Below, piece by piece: positions 40,432 to 50,935 of a DNA stretch of 64,000 nucleotides. The notes beneath the pieces are model-generated. The model ran no database searches. It was not told the DNA's origin and was given only the letters and a program-made list of their open reading frames with translations. The stretch is from positions 332,894 to 396,893 of the forward strand of contig NZ_MBFM01000002.1 of the NCBI RefSeq assembly GCF_001696715.1, given 5' to 3'. The DNA is from Thauera phenolivorans. GTDB lineage: Bacteria; Pseudomonadota; Gammaproteobacteria; Burkholderiales; Rhodocyclaceae. How positions within the stretch are numbered: position 1 is the first letter of the stretch; every line of letters starts with the position of its first letter. The translations under genes were made by a program, and so were the position numbers.

Positions 40432-40995
40432 TCACCCCCCGATCCGTAACCCCGTCTTTTTCAGAATCCCGTTAGAGAACAGGACGTCCCGCCCCCTGCA
40501 GACCCCCGGGAACACATCCTCGATCAGCGTCGCGATCTCTGCGACGCGCTCGAGCGCGGCCTCGCGGCTGGCGGCGTGGACCATCGCGAAGAGGTTGTAG
40601 GGCCAGTCGGGCAGGTGGCGCGGGCGGCGGTAGCAGTGGGTGACGAAGGCCAGCCCGCCCACCCGCTCGCCCACCGCGTCGATCACGGTGTCGTCGATGT
40701 CCCACACGCTCATGCCGTTTGCGGTGTAGCCGATCGCGTAGTGGTTGGGCACGGCGCCGATGCGGCGGATGACGCCGGTCTCGAGCATCGCCGCCACCCG
40801 CGCGCGCAGCAGCGCCTCATCGACGCCGAGCCGCTCGGCCACCGCCGCCCACGGTCGCGGCACCAGCGGCAGGCCGCCCTGGGTGGCGAGCACGATGCTG
40901 CGGTCGAGCGCCTGCAGCGCGTCCTCCGGCCCAGCCTGCCGCCGGGCCCCGTGGTCCTGCCCGCCAGTGCCGGGAGAAAACCGTTGTGCCGACAT
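40432..40995 (-). CDS. nirH: Siroheme decarboxylase subunit NirH
   Basis: AsnC/Lrp-like protein that, with NirD, NirL and NirG, decarboxylates siroheme to didecarboxysiroheme in heme d1 synthesis. The 187-aa product has the winged-helix part (about 30-85, RIGAVPNHYAIGY) and the C-terminal ligand-binding half with CYRRPRHLPDWPYNLFAMVH, a signature shared with NirL. The N-terminal 25 residues are a polar extension. Its ATG overlaps the nirG stop by one base. It is the last visible gene of the operon. Confidence 0.88.
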   Translation of the reverse strand: MSAQRFSPGTGGQDHGARRQAGPEDALQALDRSIVLATQGGLPLVPRPWAAVAERLGVDEALLRARVAAMLETGVIRRIGAVPNHYAIGYTANGMSVWDIDDTVIDAVGERVGGLAFVTHCYRRPRHLPDWPYNLFAMVHAASREAALERVAEIATLIEDVFPGVCRGRDVLFSNGILKKTGLRIGG

Positions 40996-41474
40996 CAAGC
41001 CTCCAGCCTCATCTCGACGAAGTATTCCTTTTCCTTCGGGAACAGATGCACCTTCAGGCCGGTGGCGGCTTCGATACGCCGGCCGACGTCGGCGATGCCA
41101 CCCGGCGTTTCGGTGGCGAGCACGAACCACATGTTGAGCCGGTGCTCGCGGCGGTAGTTGTGCGCCACCTCGGGGAAGGCGTTGACCGCCTCGACCACCC
41201 GCGCCCAGTCGGCCTCCGGCACCGCGATTGCCGCCAGGCAGAAGGCGCCGCCCATGCGCTCGATCTGGTACATCGGGCCGAAGCGGGTGAGCACGCGGTC
41301 GTCGAGCATGGCCTGCAGGCGGGCGATGACTTCGTCCTCGGCGAGGCCGAGCGCGGCGCCGACCTCGGCGAAGGGTCGCTCCGAGAGCGGGAACTCGCCC
41401 TGCAGCGCGTTGATCAGGCGGCGATCGGTTTCGTCGGGCGCGCGGGCCGCGGCGAGGCGGCGGCGTTCAGACAT
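40995..41474 (-). CDS. nirG: Siroheme decarboxylase subunit NirG
   Basis: A 159-aa AsnC/Lrp-like subunit of the same enzyme system. It has the N-terminal helix-turn-helix (NALQGEFPLSERPFAEVGAAL) and the NirD/G-type motif NYRREHRLNMWFVLATE. It starts 8 nt inside the end of nirDL, so translation is coupled. Paralogy with the NirD half of NirDL is clear (NYEREHRFNLWFVV). Confidence 0.88.
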   Translation of the reverse strand: MSERRRLAAARAPDETDRRLINALQGEFPLSERPFAEVGAALGLAEDEVIARLQAMLDDRVLTRFGPMYQIERMGGAFCLAAIAVPEADWARVVEAVNAFPEVAHNYRREHRLNMWFVLATETPGGIADVGRRIEAATGLKVHLFPKEKEYFVEMRLEA

Positions 41475-42525
41475 GGGCGGCGGACTCCTTCGGCGGCAGG
41501 TAGCAGGCGCCCTGCTGCTTGAAGCGGCGCAGGCTGAACAGCACCGCGTGCGGCAGCGTGGTCATGCGGTGGCGTTCCACGAGTGCGCCGCGCGCGGCGA
41601 GCACCTCCTCGCGCGAGCTGCCGTGGATCATGCAGAAGAGGTTGTAGGGCCAGTCGGGCGGCACCCGTCGGCGGCGGTAGCACAGGGTGACCGCCGGCTC
41701 GGCGGCGAGCGCGCGGCCGAGCGCCGACACCTCGGCGTCGGGCACGTCCCACACGCACATCGCGTTGGTGTCGAGCCCGAGCTCGTGATGGCGCACCACC
41801 GCGCCGAAGCGGCGGATGAAGCCGATGTCGAGCCAGTGCGCGATCTGGCCGAGCACCGAGGCCTCGTCCGATGCGGCGGCGGCGGCGACCGCGGCGAAGG
41901 GCGCGGCCTCCAGCGGCAACCCGCCCTGCAGGCTGGCGATCAGGCGGCGCTCGGCCTCGGGCAGCGCGCTCGCGTCGCAGCGTCGCACGCCGCCTCGCCC
42001 GGCGCCCTGCGCCGCGCTCGCGCCGCGGTGACTCGGCCGGCGCGCGCCCGCGCCAGTGAGGTCGAAGCCGAGGTCGATGTGGAACTCCTCTTCCAGCGGC
42101 AGCACCATCACCGCGCAGCCGGTGTCGGCCTCGATGCGCGCGACCACCGCGTCGAGCTCGGCGGCCGAGGGCGCGGTGACGACGAACCAGAGGTTGAAGC
42201 GGTGCTCGCGCTCGTAGTTGTGGTTGATCGTCGCCTCGCGGCTGACGCGCGCCGCCACTTCCTCGAGCCGTGCGGGCGGCGCGGCGAGCGCGGCGAGCGC
42301 GCTGGCGCCGAGCCGGCGCGGGGTGAACACCGGGCCGATCCGGCTCAGCACGCCCTCGGCGGCGAGTTTGCGATAGCGCTCGACCACTTCCGCCTCGCCG
42401 ATGCCGAGCGCCCCGGCGATGCGGGCGAAGGGCCGCGGCACGAGCGGGAAGTCGCGCTGCCAGTCGTTGAGCAGGCGGAAGGCGGTGGCGTCCACCGCCT
42501 GCGGCAGCGTGAGCGTGCGCGTCAT
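41467..42525 (-). CDS. nirDL: Fused siroheme decarboxylase NirDL
   Basis: A 352-aa protein joining NirD (about 1-160, with HNYEREHRFNLWFVV) to NirL (about 190-352, with CYRRRRVPPDWPYNLFCMIHG). The joint is an Ala/Gly/Arg-rich linker (about 161-188) that looks flexible. Fused NirDL is known from Paracoccus-type and other denitrifiers, whereas Pseudomonas keeps two genes. The start overlaps the nirF stop by one base. Each half has the AsnC-like wing fold, reused as a decarboxylase rather than as a DNA-binding regulator. Confidence 0.93.
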   Translation of the reverse strand: MTRTLTLPQAVDATAFRLLNDWQRDFPLVPRPFARIAGALGIGEAEVVERYRKLAAEGVLSRIGPVFTPRRLGASALAALAAPPARLEEVAARVSREATINHNYEREHRFNLWFVVTAPSAAELDAVVARIEADTGCAVMVLPLEEEFHIDLGFDLTGAGARRPSHRGASAAQGAGRGGVRRCDASALPEAERRLIASLQGGLPLEAAPFAAVAAAAASDEASVLGQIAHWLDIGFIRRFGAVVRHHELGLDTNAMCVWDVPDAEVSALGRALAAEPAVTLCYRRRRVPPDWPYNLFCMIHGSSREEVLAARGALVERHRMTTLPHAVLFSLRRFKQQGACYLPPKESAAHV

Positions 42526-43763
42526 CAGAAGCCGGTGCGCGCGGCGCGGCTGGTGAAGAAGATCCCGCTCGGGCTGGCCGAGTCGAGCGTCTTGATCGGC
42601 TGCTTGGTGGCGGTGTCGTAGATCACCACCTTGTTGTCGTCGCGCGCCGACAGCCACACCTCGTGGCCCTTCGACAGGAACTCCATGTGCAGGATCGCCC
42701 GCCCCGGCTGCAGGGTGTCGGTGACCTTGCCGCCGACGGTGTCGATGACCTGCACCCAGCCGTTCTCGGGGAAGGCGAAGTTCACCCAGATCTCGCGCCC
42801 GTCGGGCCGCGCCATCACGAACACCGGCTGGCTGCGCACCGGGATGCGGCCGACCTCCTGCCAGCTGTCGGTATCGACCACGAGCACCTCGTGGCGGCCG
42901 ATCGCCGGCAGATAGGCGCGCCCGCCGGCGATCGACCAGCCGCGCAGGTGGGGCATCTTGTACACCGGCAGCGGCGTTTCGCCGCGGCCGTAGCCGGACA
43001 GGATCTTGCGGCTGCCCTTGTCGAGGTTCCACAGGTCGACCATCGCCAGGCCGTCCTCGCCGAACAGGCCGGCGATGTAGTAGCGGCCGTCGGGGGTGAC
43101 CAGCGCGTCGTAGGGCTGCTTGCCGCCGGCCAGGCGCTGCGTGCTCGGGTTCCTCGGATCGGAGAGGTCGGTGATCCAGATCTCGCCCGCCTCGAACAGC
43201 GAATAGATGAAGCGGTTGCTGGAGAGGTCGGCCAGCCCGACGACCTTCGAGCGGGTGCCGTCCTCGGTCACCGCCGGCACCTCGGCGAGCAGCTCGAGGG
43301 TGTCGGCGTCGAAGGCCTTGATGCCGCCCGGCTCGTAGTTCTGCGCCACCACGATGCGGCCGTCGTGCGAGATCGAGCCGCCGATCGCATTGCCGGCCTG
43401 CACCACGCGGCGGTCCACCCGCGCCAGCAGCAGGTCGACCTTGGTCAGCCCGCCGTCGCGGCCGAACACGTAGGCGTAGCGCGCATCGCGCGAGAACACC
43501 ACCGAGGCGTGCGACAGATCGCCCACCCCGGGTACGGTGGCGAGCACGCTGCGGCCCGTGGTCTCGACCACCTGCACGCGGCCGTCGGCGCGCTCGATGA
43601 CCACGCCGAGATCGCCCGTGCCACGCACCGTGTGCTGCGCGGGCACGCTGCTGCAGGCCGACAGCAGGGCGACGATCGCGGGCAGCACCAGGCCCCACAG
43701 GGCCACCGGCGCGAGCCGGGTCGAGGAGCGGGATTCGCTACGAGCGGTTTTCTTGTGATTCAT
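42525..43763 (-). CDS. nirF: NirF, heme d1 biosynthesis protein (lipoprotein)
   Basis: Periplasmic beta-propeller enzyme acting late in heme d1 formation. The 412-aa product resembles the d1 domain of NirS without the cytochrome c domain. A lipoprotein signal is visible: hydrophobic 18-33 and lipobox L34-S35-A36-C37, so it should be anchored to a membrane. The blades repeat patterns such as SHDGRIVVAQNYEPGG, TPDGRYYIAGLFGEDG and GREIWVNFAFPENG. It begins 19 nt after nirC. Confidence 0.93.
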   Translation of the reverse strand: MNHKKTARSESRSSTRLAPVALWGLVLPAIVALLSACSSVPAQHTVRGTGDLGVVIERADGRVQVVETTGRSVLATVPGVGDLSHASVVFSRDARYAYVFGRDGGLTKVDLLLARVDRRVVQAGNAIGGSISHDGRIVVAQNYEPGGIKAFDADTLELLAEVPAVTEDGTRSKVVGLADLSSNRFIYSLFEAGEIWITDLSDPRNPSTQRLAGGKQPYDALVTPDGRYYIAGLFGEDGLAMVDLWNLDKGSRKILSGYGRGETPLPVYKMPHLRGWSIAGGRAYLPAIGRHEVLVVDTDSWQEVGRIPVRSQPVFVMARPDGREIWVNFAFPENGWVQVIDTVGGKVTDTLQPGRAILHMEFLSKGHEVWLSARDDNKVVIYDTATKQPIKTLDSASPSGIFFTSRAARTGF

Positions 43764-43782
43764 CTTGCTGGCTCCGGACGGT

Positions 43783-44175
43783 TCAGCGGGCTTGGGCGGT
43801 GGGCACGGCGCCACCGTCGGCGGGGAATCCGCGCATCAGTTGATCGACGATCCAGACGGCCTCGGCCTCGCTGACGATGCCAAGGAAGGGCGGCATCGGC
43901 GTGCCGGGGCGGCCGCTGACGATGGTCGCCACCAGGCCTTCGGCGGGCTTGTCGGCGAGCGCGGCGGCCGTGAGCGCGGGGCCGAGACCGCCGGCCAGGG
44001 TGAGGCCGTGGCAGGAGCCGCAGTCCTGGCGCACGATGTGGATCAGCTCGCGGGTGCGCAGCGGATCGGGCTCGGGCACGACCTCGGCGGCGAGGAGCGG
44101 TCCGGTGGCGGCGAGCGCGGCGGCGAACAGGATCGCCCTGAAACGGGGCGGCGGGAAGGAAGACGGGGTTTTCAT
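43783..44175 (-). CDS. nirC: NirC-type monoheme cytochrome c (c55X)
   Basis: A 130-aa periplasmic c-type cytochrome. A signal peptide ends near residue 30 (LLAA|EVV). The single heme motif is C52-G-S-C55-H56, with a likely axial Met in GTPMPPFLG. In nirS clusters NirC is thought to donate electrons during heme d1 maturation or to NirS. It lies between nirS (169-bp gap with a hairpin) and nirF (19 bp). Confidence 0.88.
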   Translation of the reverse strand: MKTPSSFPPPRFRAILFAAALAATGPLLAAEVVPEPDPLRTRELIHIVRQDCGSCHGLTLAGGLGPALTAAALADKPAEGLVATIVSGRPGTPMPPFLGIVSEAEAVWIVDQLMRGFPADGGAVPTAQAR

Positions 44176-44264
44176 CGCGGCATCCGCTGATTTGCATCGG
44201 TCATCAGGATGCGGGCTGCGGCCGGGCGCTGCCTTGACTGCCATCAACCCACCCGCCCCCATGG

Positions 44265-44295
44265 AAAAGGGGCCGACGCTTGCGGCGCCGGCCCC
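44265..44295 (-). terminator. Hairpin between nirS and nirC (partial terminator)
   Basis: On the minus strand, GGGGCCG pairs with CGGCCCC around a 13-nt loop and is followed by only four T residues. It could reduce expression of nirC-F-DL-G-H relative to nirS, which is needed in larger amounts. Confidence 0.6.
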
Positions 44296-44344
44296 CTCGG
44301 TCGAAGGTCGCTGCGGCCGCCCCGCAGGGCGGCCGCCGGGACGA

Positions 44345-46129
<1,785 letters not shown>

Positions 46130-46149
46130 TCATGCACTACCGGTGATCC

Positions 46150-46163
46150 TTGATCTTGGTTAA
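46150..46163. promoter_or_regulatory. FNR/DNR-like operator between nirS and nirE
   Basis: TTGAT-CTTG-GTTAA matches TTGAT-N4-ATCAA at 8 of 10 positions. If it sits at -41.5, the nirS start would be near 46115, and a GATACT (-10-like, minus strand 46126-46121) lies at the right distance. The site is shared with divergent nirE. It suggests induction at low oxygen and/or by nitric oxide. Confidence 0.65.
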
Positions 46164-46271
46164 TTTTCCCCACGGTCTGAGGGGATAAAGTGCGGGCCAT
46201 CCAAGTGGCGTAGCGTGCGGTGCAATTGCCGGCGCTTTCGGACCATTCACCGGCGAGGCGGAGCGCGAGGC

Positions 46272-47090
46272 ATGATCGACGAGTCAATGACGAAGGCACA
46301 GCGTTCAGCACGGTCCGGCCAGCGCCGGACACGGCCAGGCAAGGTCGTCCTGGTCGGTGCGGGACCGGGCGACCCCGACCTGCTCACCGTAAGGGCGGCC
46401 CGACTGATCGCGGGCGCCGAGATCGTGGTGTACGACGCCCTCGTCGGCGCCGCGGTGATCGAAATGATCCCCGCGGGTGCGCGGCGGGTGTACGTGGGCA
46501 AGAAGGCCGGCAACCACGCGCTGCCACAGGAGGAGATCAACGCCCTGCTGGTCGAACTCGCGCGCGAGGGGCTCGAGGTGATCCGGCTGAAAGGCGGCGA
46601 CCCCTTCATCTTCGGCCGCGGCGGCGAAGAGCGCGCGGCGTGTCTGCAGGCCGGCATCGAGTGCGAGGTCGTGCCCGGCATCACCGCCGCCGCCGGCGCC
46701 GCTTCCACCACCGGCATCCCGCTCACCCATCGCAGCCACGCCCAGACCCTGGTGTTCGCCACCGGCCACCTGAAGGACGACACGGTCGATCTCGACTGGC
46801 CCGCGCTGGCCCGTCCCCACCAGACGGTGGTGATCTACATGGGCCTCGGCGCGCTCGAGATCATCTGCACTCAGCTGATCGCCCACGGCCTGCCGGCGAG
46901 CACGCCCGCCGCAGTCGTGCACGCGGCCACCACCGCCGCCCAGCGCGAAGTGCGCAGCACCCTCGGCGAGTTGACGGCGCACGTGCGGGCGGCGCGCCTC
47001 CAGCCACCGGCGCTGATCATGATCGGCGAAGTCATCGACGCCGACGCCGCCTTCGCCGCCCTGCCCCAGGCCGTCGCCCTCACCGCCTGA
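46272..47090 (+). CDS. nirE: Uroporphyrinogen-III C-methyltransferase NirE
   Basis: SAM-dependent enzyme making precorrin-2, the first dedicated step toward heme d1 and siroheme. The 272-aa product has the SUMT signatures VGAGPGDPDLLTVRA and VIRLKGGDPFIFGRGGEE, and the late VVHAATTAAQREVRSTLGEL. There is no CysG-type dehydrogenase domain, which suits NirE or CobA. The location divergent to nirS argues for NirE. The ATG at 46272 follows GGAGCGCGAGG; one at 46287 is possible. Confidence 0.92.
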   Translation: MIDESMTKAQRSARSGQRRTRPGKVVLVGAGPGDPDLLTVRAARLIAGAEIVVYDALVGAAVIEMIPAGARRVYVGKKAGNHALPQEEINALLVELAREGLEVIRLKGGDPFIFGRGGEERAACLQAGIECEVVPGITAAAGAASTTGIPLTHRSHAQTLVFATGHLKDDTVDLDWPALARPHQTVVIYMGLGALEIICTQLIAHGLPASTPAAVVHAATTAAQREVRSTLGELTAHVRAARLQPPALIMIGEVIDADAAFAALPQAVALTA

Positions 47091-47110
47091 TCCCGCGCCC
47101 CCGCACCCCA

Positions 47111-47248
47111 ATCGCGTAGGGGGCTGCGCTCCTAAGGTCGGTACCACTGCGGTCGACGAACGAACCGTGGGAGCCCTGCCCCCAGGGCGATAACAGCCGT
47201 CATCACACGCACGACCGCCGTCTATCGCGCAGAGGGCTGCGCTCCTAC
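47111..47248. repeat. REP-like repeat cluster (three units)
   Basis: Units at 47111-47134 (minus, degenerate stem GCGCAG/CTACGC), 47167-47192 (plus, stem GCCCTG/CAGGGC, head GTGGGA) and 47223-47248 (minus, stem GCGCAG/CTGCGC). They occupy the gap between nirE and the CBS/DUF294 gene. Confidence 0.85.
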
Positions 47249-47285
47249 ACCCGAACGCGGACGCCGTGTCAACGCATCCGCGATC

Positions 47286-47291
47286 TATAAT
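47286..47291 (+). promoter_or_regulatory. -10-like TATAAT upstream of the CBS/DUF294 gene
   Basis: A perfect TATAAT lies 37 nt upstream of the ATG at 47329. No good -35 is present at 16-18 bp. It lies just downstream of the repeat cluster. Confidence 0.35.
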
Positions 47292-47328
47292 CTCCGCTTA
47301 TTCTGCAATCGCCCGGAGCGCCGCCCTC

Positions 47329-48771
47329 ATGGCCGAAGACAACCACTTCTTTCGCCCGGTTCGGGATTTCTGCCGCCAGCAGGTCGTCACCTGCGAGGCC
47401 GACGACGCCCTGCTCGAGGTCGTGCGCACGATGCGTGACAGAAGCATCTCATCGGTGGTGGTCGTGCGCGAGGGCATGCCGGAAGGGATCTTCACCGACC
47501 GCGACCTGCGCAACAAGGTCGTCGCCGAGGGCCGCGCGCCCGACGGGCTGCGGGTCGCCGACATCATGAACGCGCCGTTATGGACGATCGGCGAGGACGA
47601 CGTCCTCTACGAGGCGCTCTACCGCATGTCGCGGCGGAACATCCATCGACTGGCGGTGGTGGATGAAGCGGGCGCGCTCGCCGGCATCGTCACCGACACC
47701 GACATCCTGCGCCTGCAGGCGCACTCGCCGCACCAGCTCGTGCTCGACATCGAGAACGCCGCTTCGCTCGACGACCTGCGCGCGCTGCACGCCAACATCC
47801 AGGAGCGGGTGCTGCACCTGAGCGCCACCGGCATCCCGGTGCGCGAGATCATGAAGCTGATCGCCGGCCTCAACGACCGCATCCAGGTGCGGCTCATCCA
47901 GATCCTGCGCGCGGACGAGTTCGCCGATCTGCCCGACAGCTTCGCCTTCGTGGTGATGGGCAGCGAGGGGCGCAGCGAACAGACCCTGTCCACCGACCAG
48001 GACAACGCGATCATCTACGACGACGCCCTCGGCCCGGACGAGGTGGCCCACGTCGAGGCCTTTTCGCGGGCGCTGATCGACGCCCTGATCTCGATCGGCG
48101 TGCCGCCCTGCCCCGGCGGCATCATGGCGAAGAACGCCGACTGGCGGCGCAGCCTCGGGGACTGGCGCAGCGAGCTCAACCTGTGGCTCGCCACCCCCAC
48201 CCCGGAAAACGTCATGACCGGCAGCATGTTCATGGACCTGCGCACGCTCTATGGCGACCCCGCCTTCGAGCTCGCGCTCAAGCGCCACATCTACGCCTAC
48301 ACCCGCGACAATCCGGTGTTCCTGATGCGCATGGCGCAGAACATGACCCGGTTCGCGACGCCGATCGGCTGGTTCGGCCGCCTCAAGGTCGAGAAGGACG
48401 GCGAGCACCGCGGCCAGGTCGACATCAAGAAGGCGGGCATCTTCGCGATCACCGACGGCATCAAGTCGCTCGCGCTCGAGGCCGGCCGGCTCGACGGCAG
48501 CACCCACGACCGCATCGAGATGCTCGCCGCCGAAGGCGTGCTCGGCGAGCGCCAGGCCGCCGACCTGCAGGCGAGCTTCGATTTCCTCGTGCTGATGCGG
48601 CTGCGCGGCCAGGTCGAGGCCCTGCGCCAGGGCCGCACGCCGGACAACTACATCGCGGTCGAGACGCTCAACGCGATGGAACAGGGCGAACTCAAGCTCG
48701 CGCTCGACGGTGTCGCGCAGTTCCAGGAGTTCATCCGCAAGCACTTCCGGCTGCACCTGCTCGGGAACTGA
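47329..48771 (+). CDS. CBS-pair / DUF294 nucleotidyltransferase-like signalling protein
   Basis: A 480-aa cytoplasmic protein. Two CBS domains span about 10-130 (SISSVVVVREG..GIFTDRDLR; NIHRLAVVDEAG..GIVTDTDILR) and may bind adenine nucleotides. A DUF294 nucleotidyltransferase-like domain (about 150-320) has GSEGRSEQTLSTDQDNAI, similar to GlnD/KNTase active sites with the GS...D-x-D pattern. A C-terminal DUF294_C substrate-binding-like domain follows (330-475). Such proteins are linked to ActP-like symporters and exonucleases in other proteobacteria (general recollection); here it lies about 36 kb from them. Start at 47329 is preferred for the GGAG upstream. Its last 41 bp overlap the convergent MATE gene. 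Confidence 0.88.
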   Translation: MAEDNHFFRPVRDFCRQQVVTCEADDALLEVVRTMRDRSISSVVVVREGMPEGIFTDRDLRNKVVAEGRAPDGLRVADIMNAPLWTIGEDDVLYEALYRMSRRNIHRLAVVDEAGALAGIVTDTDILRLQAHSPHQLVLDIENAASLDDLRALHANIQERVLHLSATGIPVREIMKLIAGLNDRIQVRLIQILRADEFADLPDSFAFVVMGSEGRSEQTLSTDQDNAIIYDDALGPDEVAHVEAFSRALIDALISIGVPPCPGGIMAKNADWRRSLGDWRSELNLWLATPTPENVMTGSMFMDLRTLYGDPAFELALKRHIYAYTRDNPVFLMRMAQNMTRFATPIGWFGRLKVEKDGEHRGQVDIKKAGIFAITDGIKSLALEAGRLDGSTHDRIEMLAAEGVLGERQAADLQASFDFLVLMRLRGQVEALRQGRTPDNYIAVETLNAMEQGELKLALDGVAQFQEFIRKHFRLHLLGN

Positions 48772-50101
48772 ACAGGCGCGGCAGCATCCGCCACAGCACC
48801 AGCCCGCGCAGACCCATGAAGAGCAGGAAGGCGAGCCACAGGCCGTGGTTGCCGAACGCCGGCTGCAGCGTGAGCGCGAGCGCGAGGAAGGCCGCGGCGC
48901 ACAGCACCATGGCCTGCATCAGCTCGCGGGTGCGGGTGGCGCCGATGAAGACCCCGTCGAGCACGAAGCCCCACACCGAGGCGAGCGGCAGCGCCGCCGC
49001 CCACGGCAGGTAGATCGCGGCCGCCTCGCGCAGCGCGGGCTGGTCGGTGAGCAGGGCAACGATCGCGCCGCCGCCGAGCGCATAGGCGAGCGCGAAGCCC
49101 GCCGAGCACACCACCGCCCAGCCCATCGACATCCGGATCGCCGAGCGCAGCGCCTGGCGGTCGCGCGCGCCGACGGCGGCGCCGGTAAGCGTCTCCGCGG
49201 CATGGGCGAAGCCGTCGAGCGCATAGGCCATGAAGGACTGGAAATTCAGCAGCAGCGCATTGGCGGCGAGCACCAGCTCGCCCTGCTGCGCGCCGGCGCG
49301 CGCGAACCAGGCGAAGCAGCCGAGCAGGCAGACGGTGCGCAGGAAGATGTCGCGATTGACCATCATCAGCCGGCGCAGCGCGGCACCGGCGAGCAGAGGC
49401 CGCCAGCCCGGCCAGCGCGCCGTCCCGGCCGGCATCGGCTCGCGCAGGCGCCACAACAGACCGAGGCCGAGCACGAAGCCGCTCGCCTCCGCCACCGCGG
49501 TCGCCGCGCCGATGCCGGCGACGCCGAAGTCGAACCGATACACCAGCACGAACACGGCCGCGATGTTGATCAGGTTGATCCACACCTGCAGCAGCAGGCC
49601 CACCCTCACCCACTGGCGGCCGAGCAGATAGCCGAGCAGCACGTAGTTGCCGAGCGCGAACGGCGCCGACCAGATGCGCGCACCGGCGTAGCTCGCCGCG
49701 TACGCCTGCACCGCCTCGCCACCGCCCAGCAGGGTCAGGCCCGAGGCGATCAGCGGCCCCTGCACCGCGAGCAGGCCGAGGCCGATCGCCGCCGCCAGCA
49801 GCAGCGCGCGCAGCAGCGCCTCGCGCAGGCCCGCGCGGTCGTCGGCGCCGTGCGCCTGCGCGATCAGGCCCGTGGTGCCCATGCGCAGGAAGCCGAAGCC
49901 CCAGAACAGAAAGCTGAACAGCACCCCGCCAAGGGCGACGCCACCGAGCGCCGCCGGATCCGGCAGATGGCCGGCGACCGCGGTGTCGACCGCGGCGAGG
50001 ATCGGCTGGGTGAGGTTGGCGAGCACGATCGGCACCGCCAGGCGCAGCACATGCAGGCGCCACGCGCTCGGCGTGGCGGGAAAGCGGCGGCCGGCGCTCA
50101 C
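48731..50101 (-). CDS. MATE-family multidrug/toxin exporter (DinF-like)
   Basis: A 456-aa inner-membrane exporter with 12 predicted helices, driven by H+ or Na+. It has typical MATE features: an N-terminal RLAVPIVLANLTQPILAAVDTAVAGHL and a duplicated half beginning near residue 240. It resembles the DinF branch; the exported compound is unknown. The start is GTG at 50101 behind GAGGGG. It is 24 nt after thiM and probably ends the pncB-thiM transcript. Confidence 0.88.
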   Translation of the reverse strand: MSAGRRFPATPSAWRLHVLRLAVPIVLANLTQPILAAVDTAVAGHLPDPAALGGVALGGVLFSFLFWGFGFLRMGTTGLIAQAHGADDRAGLREALLRALLLAAAIGLGLLAVQGPLIASGLTLLGGGEAVQAYAASYAGARIWSAPFALGNYVLLGYLLGRQWVRVGLLLQVWINLINIAAVFVLVYRFDFGVAGIGAATAVAEASGFVLGLGLLWRLREPMPAGTARWPGWRPLLAGAALRRLMMVNRDIFLRTVCLLGCFAWFARAGAQQGELVLAANALLLNFQSFMAYALDGFAHAAETLTGAAVGARDRQALRSAIRMSMGWAVVCSAGFALAYALGGGAIVALLTDQPALREAAAIYLPWAAALPLASVWGFVLDGVFIGATRTRELMQAMVLCAAAFLALALTLQPAFGNHGLWLAFLLFMGLRGLVLWRMLPRLFSSRAGAAGSACG

Positions 50102-50125
50102 CGGCCCCTCGGGGCCGATCCGGAT

Positions 50126-50935
50126 TCAGACACCGATCTCGCCGGCGAGCAGTTCCGCCGGCTGCAGCCGGTAGAGCGCGTCGAGGAAATTCCACTTGAA
50201 CGAACCCGGTCCCTCGGCCTTCGCCGCGGCCCGCGCACCGCACAGACCGGCGACCGCGCAGGCCGCGGCCACCGCGTCGAGCCGGTCGGGCGCCTGCGCG
50301 GTGAAGCCCGCCACCAGCGCCGACAGCGCGCAACCGGTACCGACCACCCGGGTCATGATCGGATCGCCCCACGGGGTGGCCCAGCTGCGCGCCCCGTCGC
50401 TGATGTAGTCGGTCTCGCCGGTCACCGCGACCACTGCGCCGGAGGCGCGCGCGAGCGCGATCGCCGCCTCCACCGCGGCCTCCGAGCCCACCGTGCTGTC
50501 GACGCCGCGACCGCCGCCGGCCAGGCCAGCGAGCGCGAGAATCTCCGACGGGTTGCCGCGGATCGCCGCCGGGCCCTGCGCCAGCAGCGCGCGACAGGCC
50601 TCGGTGCGATAGGCGAGCACGCCCACCGCCACCGGATCGAGGGTCCACGGCACGCCGGCGAGCTTGGCCGTGGCGACAGCCTGGCGCATCGACTCGAGCC
50701 GCTGTTCGTGGAGGGTGCCGACGTTGATCAGCAGCGCGCCCGCCATCGGGGTGAAGGCACGCACTTCCTGCCGCGCCACCACCATCGCCGGCGAGGCGCC
50801 GGCGGCGAGGAGCACGTTGGCGCTGATCTCCTGCACCACCTCGTTGGTCAGCACGTGCACCAGCGGCGCCGCGGCGCGGAAGCGCTCGAGCTCGCGCGCG
50901 ACGACCGCGAGCGGCAGGACGGGAATGTCAGCCAC
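50126..50935 (-). CDS. thiM: Hydroxyethylthiazole kinase
   Basis: Phosphorylates 4-methyl-5-hydroxyethylthiazole for thiamine salvage. The 269-aa product is full length, with the ThiM patterns [43 protein letters not shown] and the anion-hole/catalytic stretch GTGCALSAL. The start is GTG at 50935 with GGAGG 5 nt upstream, overlapping the end of pncB by 8 bp. No thiE or thiD is adjacent and I see no TPP riboswitch; the gene depends on the pncB promoter. Confidence 0.93.
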   Translation of the reverse strand: MADIPVLPLAVVARELERFRAAAPLVHVLTNEVVQEISANVLLAAGASPAMVVARQEVRAFTPMAGALLINVGTLHEQRLESMRQAVATAKLAGVPWTLDPVAVGVLAYRTEACRALLAQGPAAIRGNPSEILALAGLAGGGRGVDSTVGSEAAVEAAIALARASGAVVAVTGETDYISDGARSWATPWGDPIMTRVVGTGCALSALVAGFTAQAPDRLDAVAAACAVAGLCGARAAAKAEGPGSFKWNFLDALYRLQPAELLAGEIGV

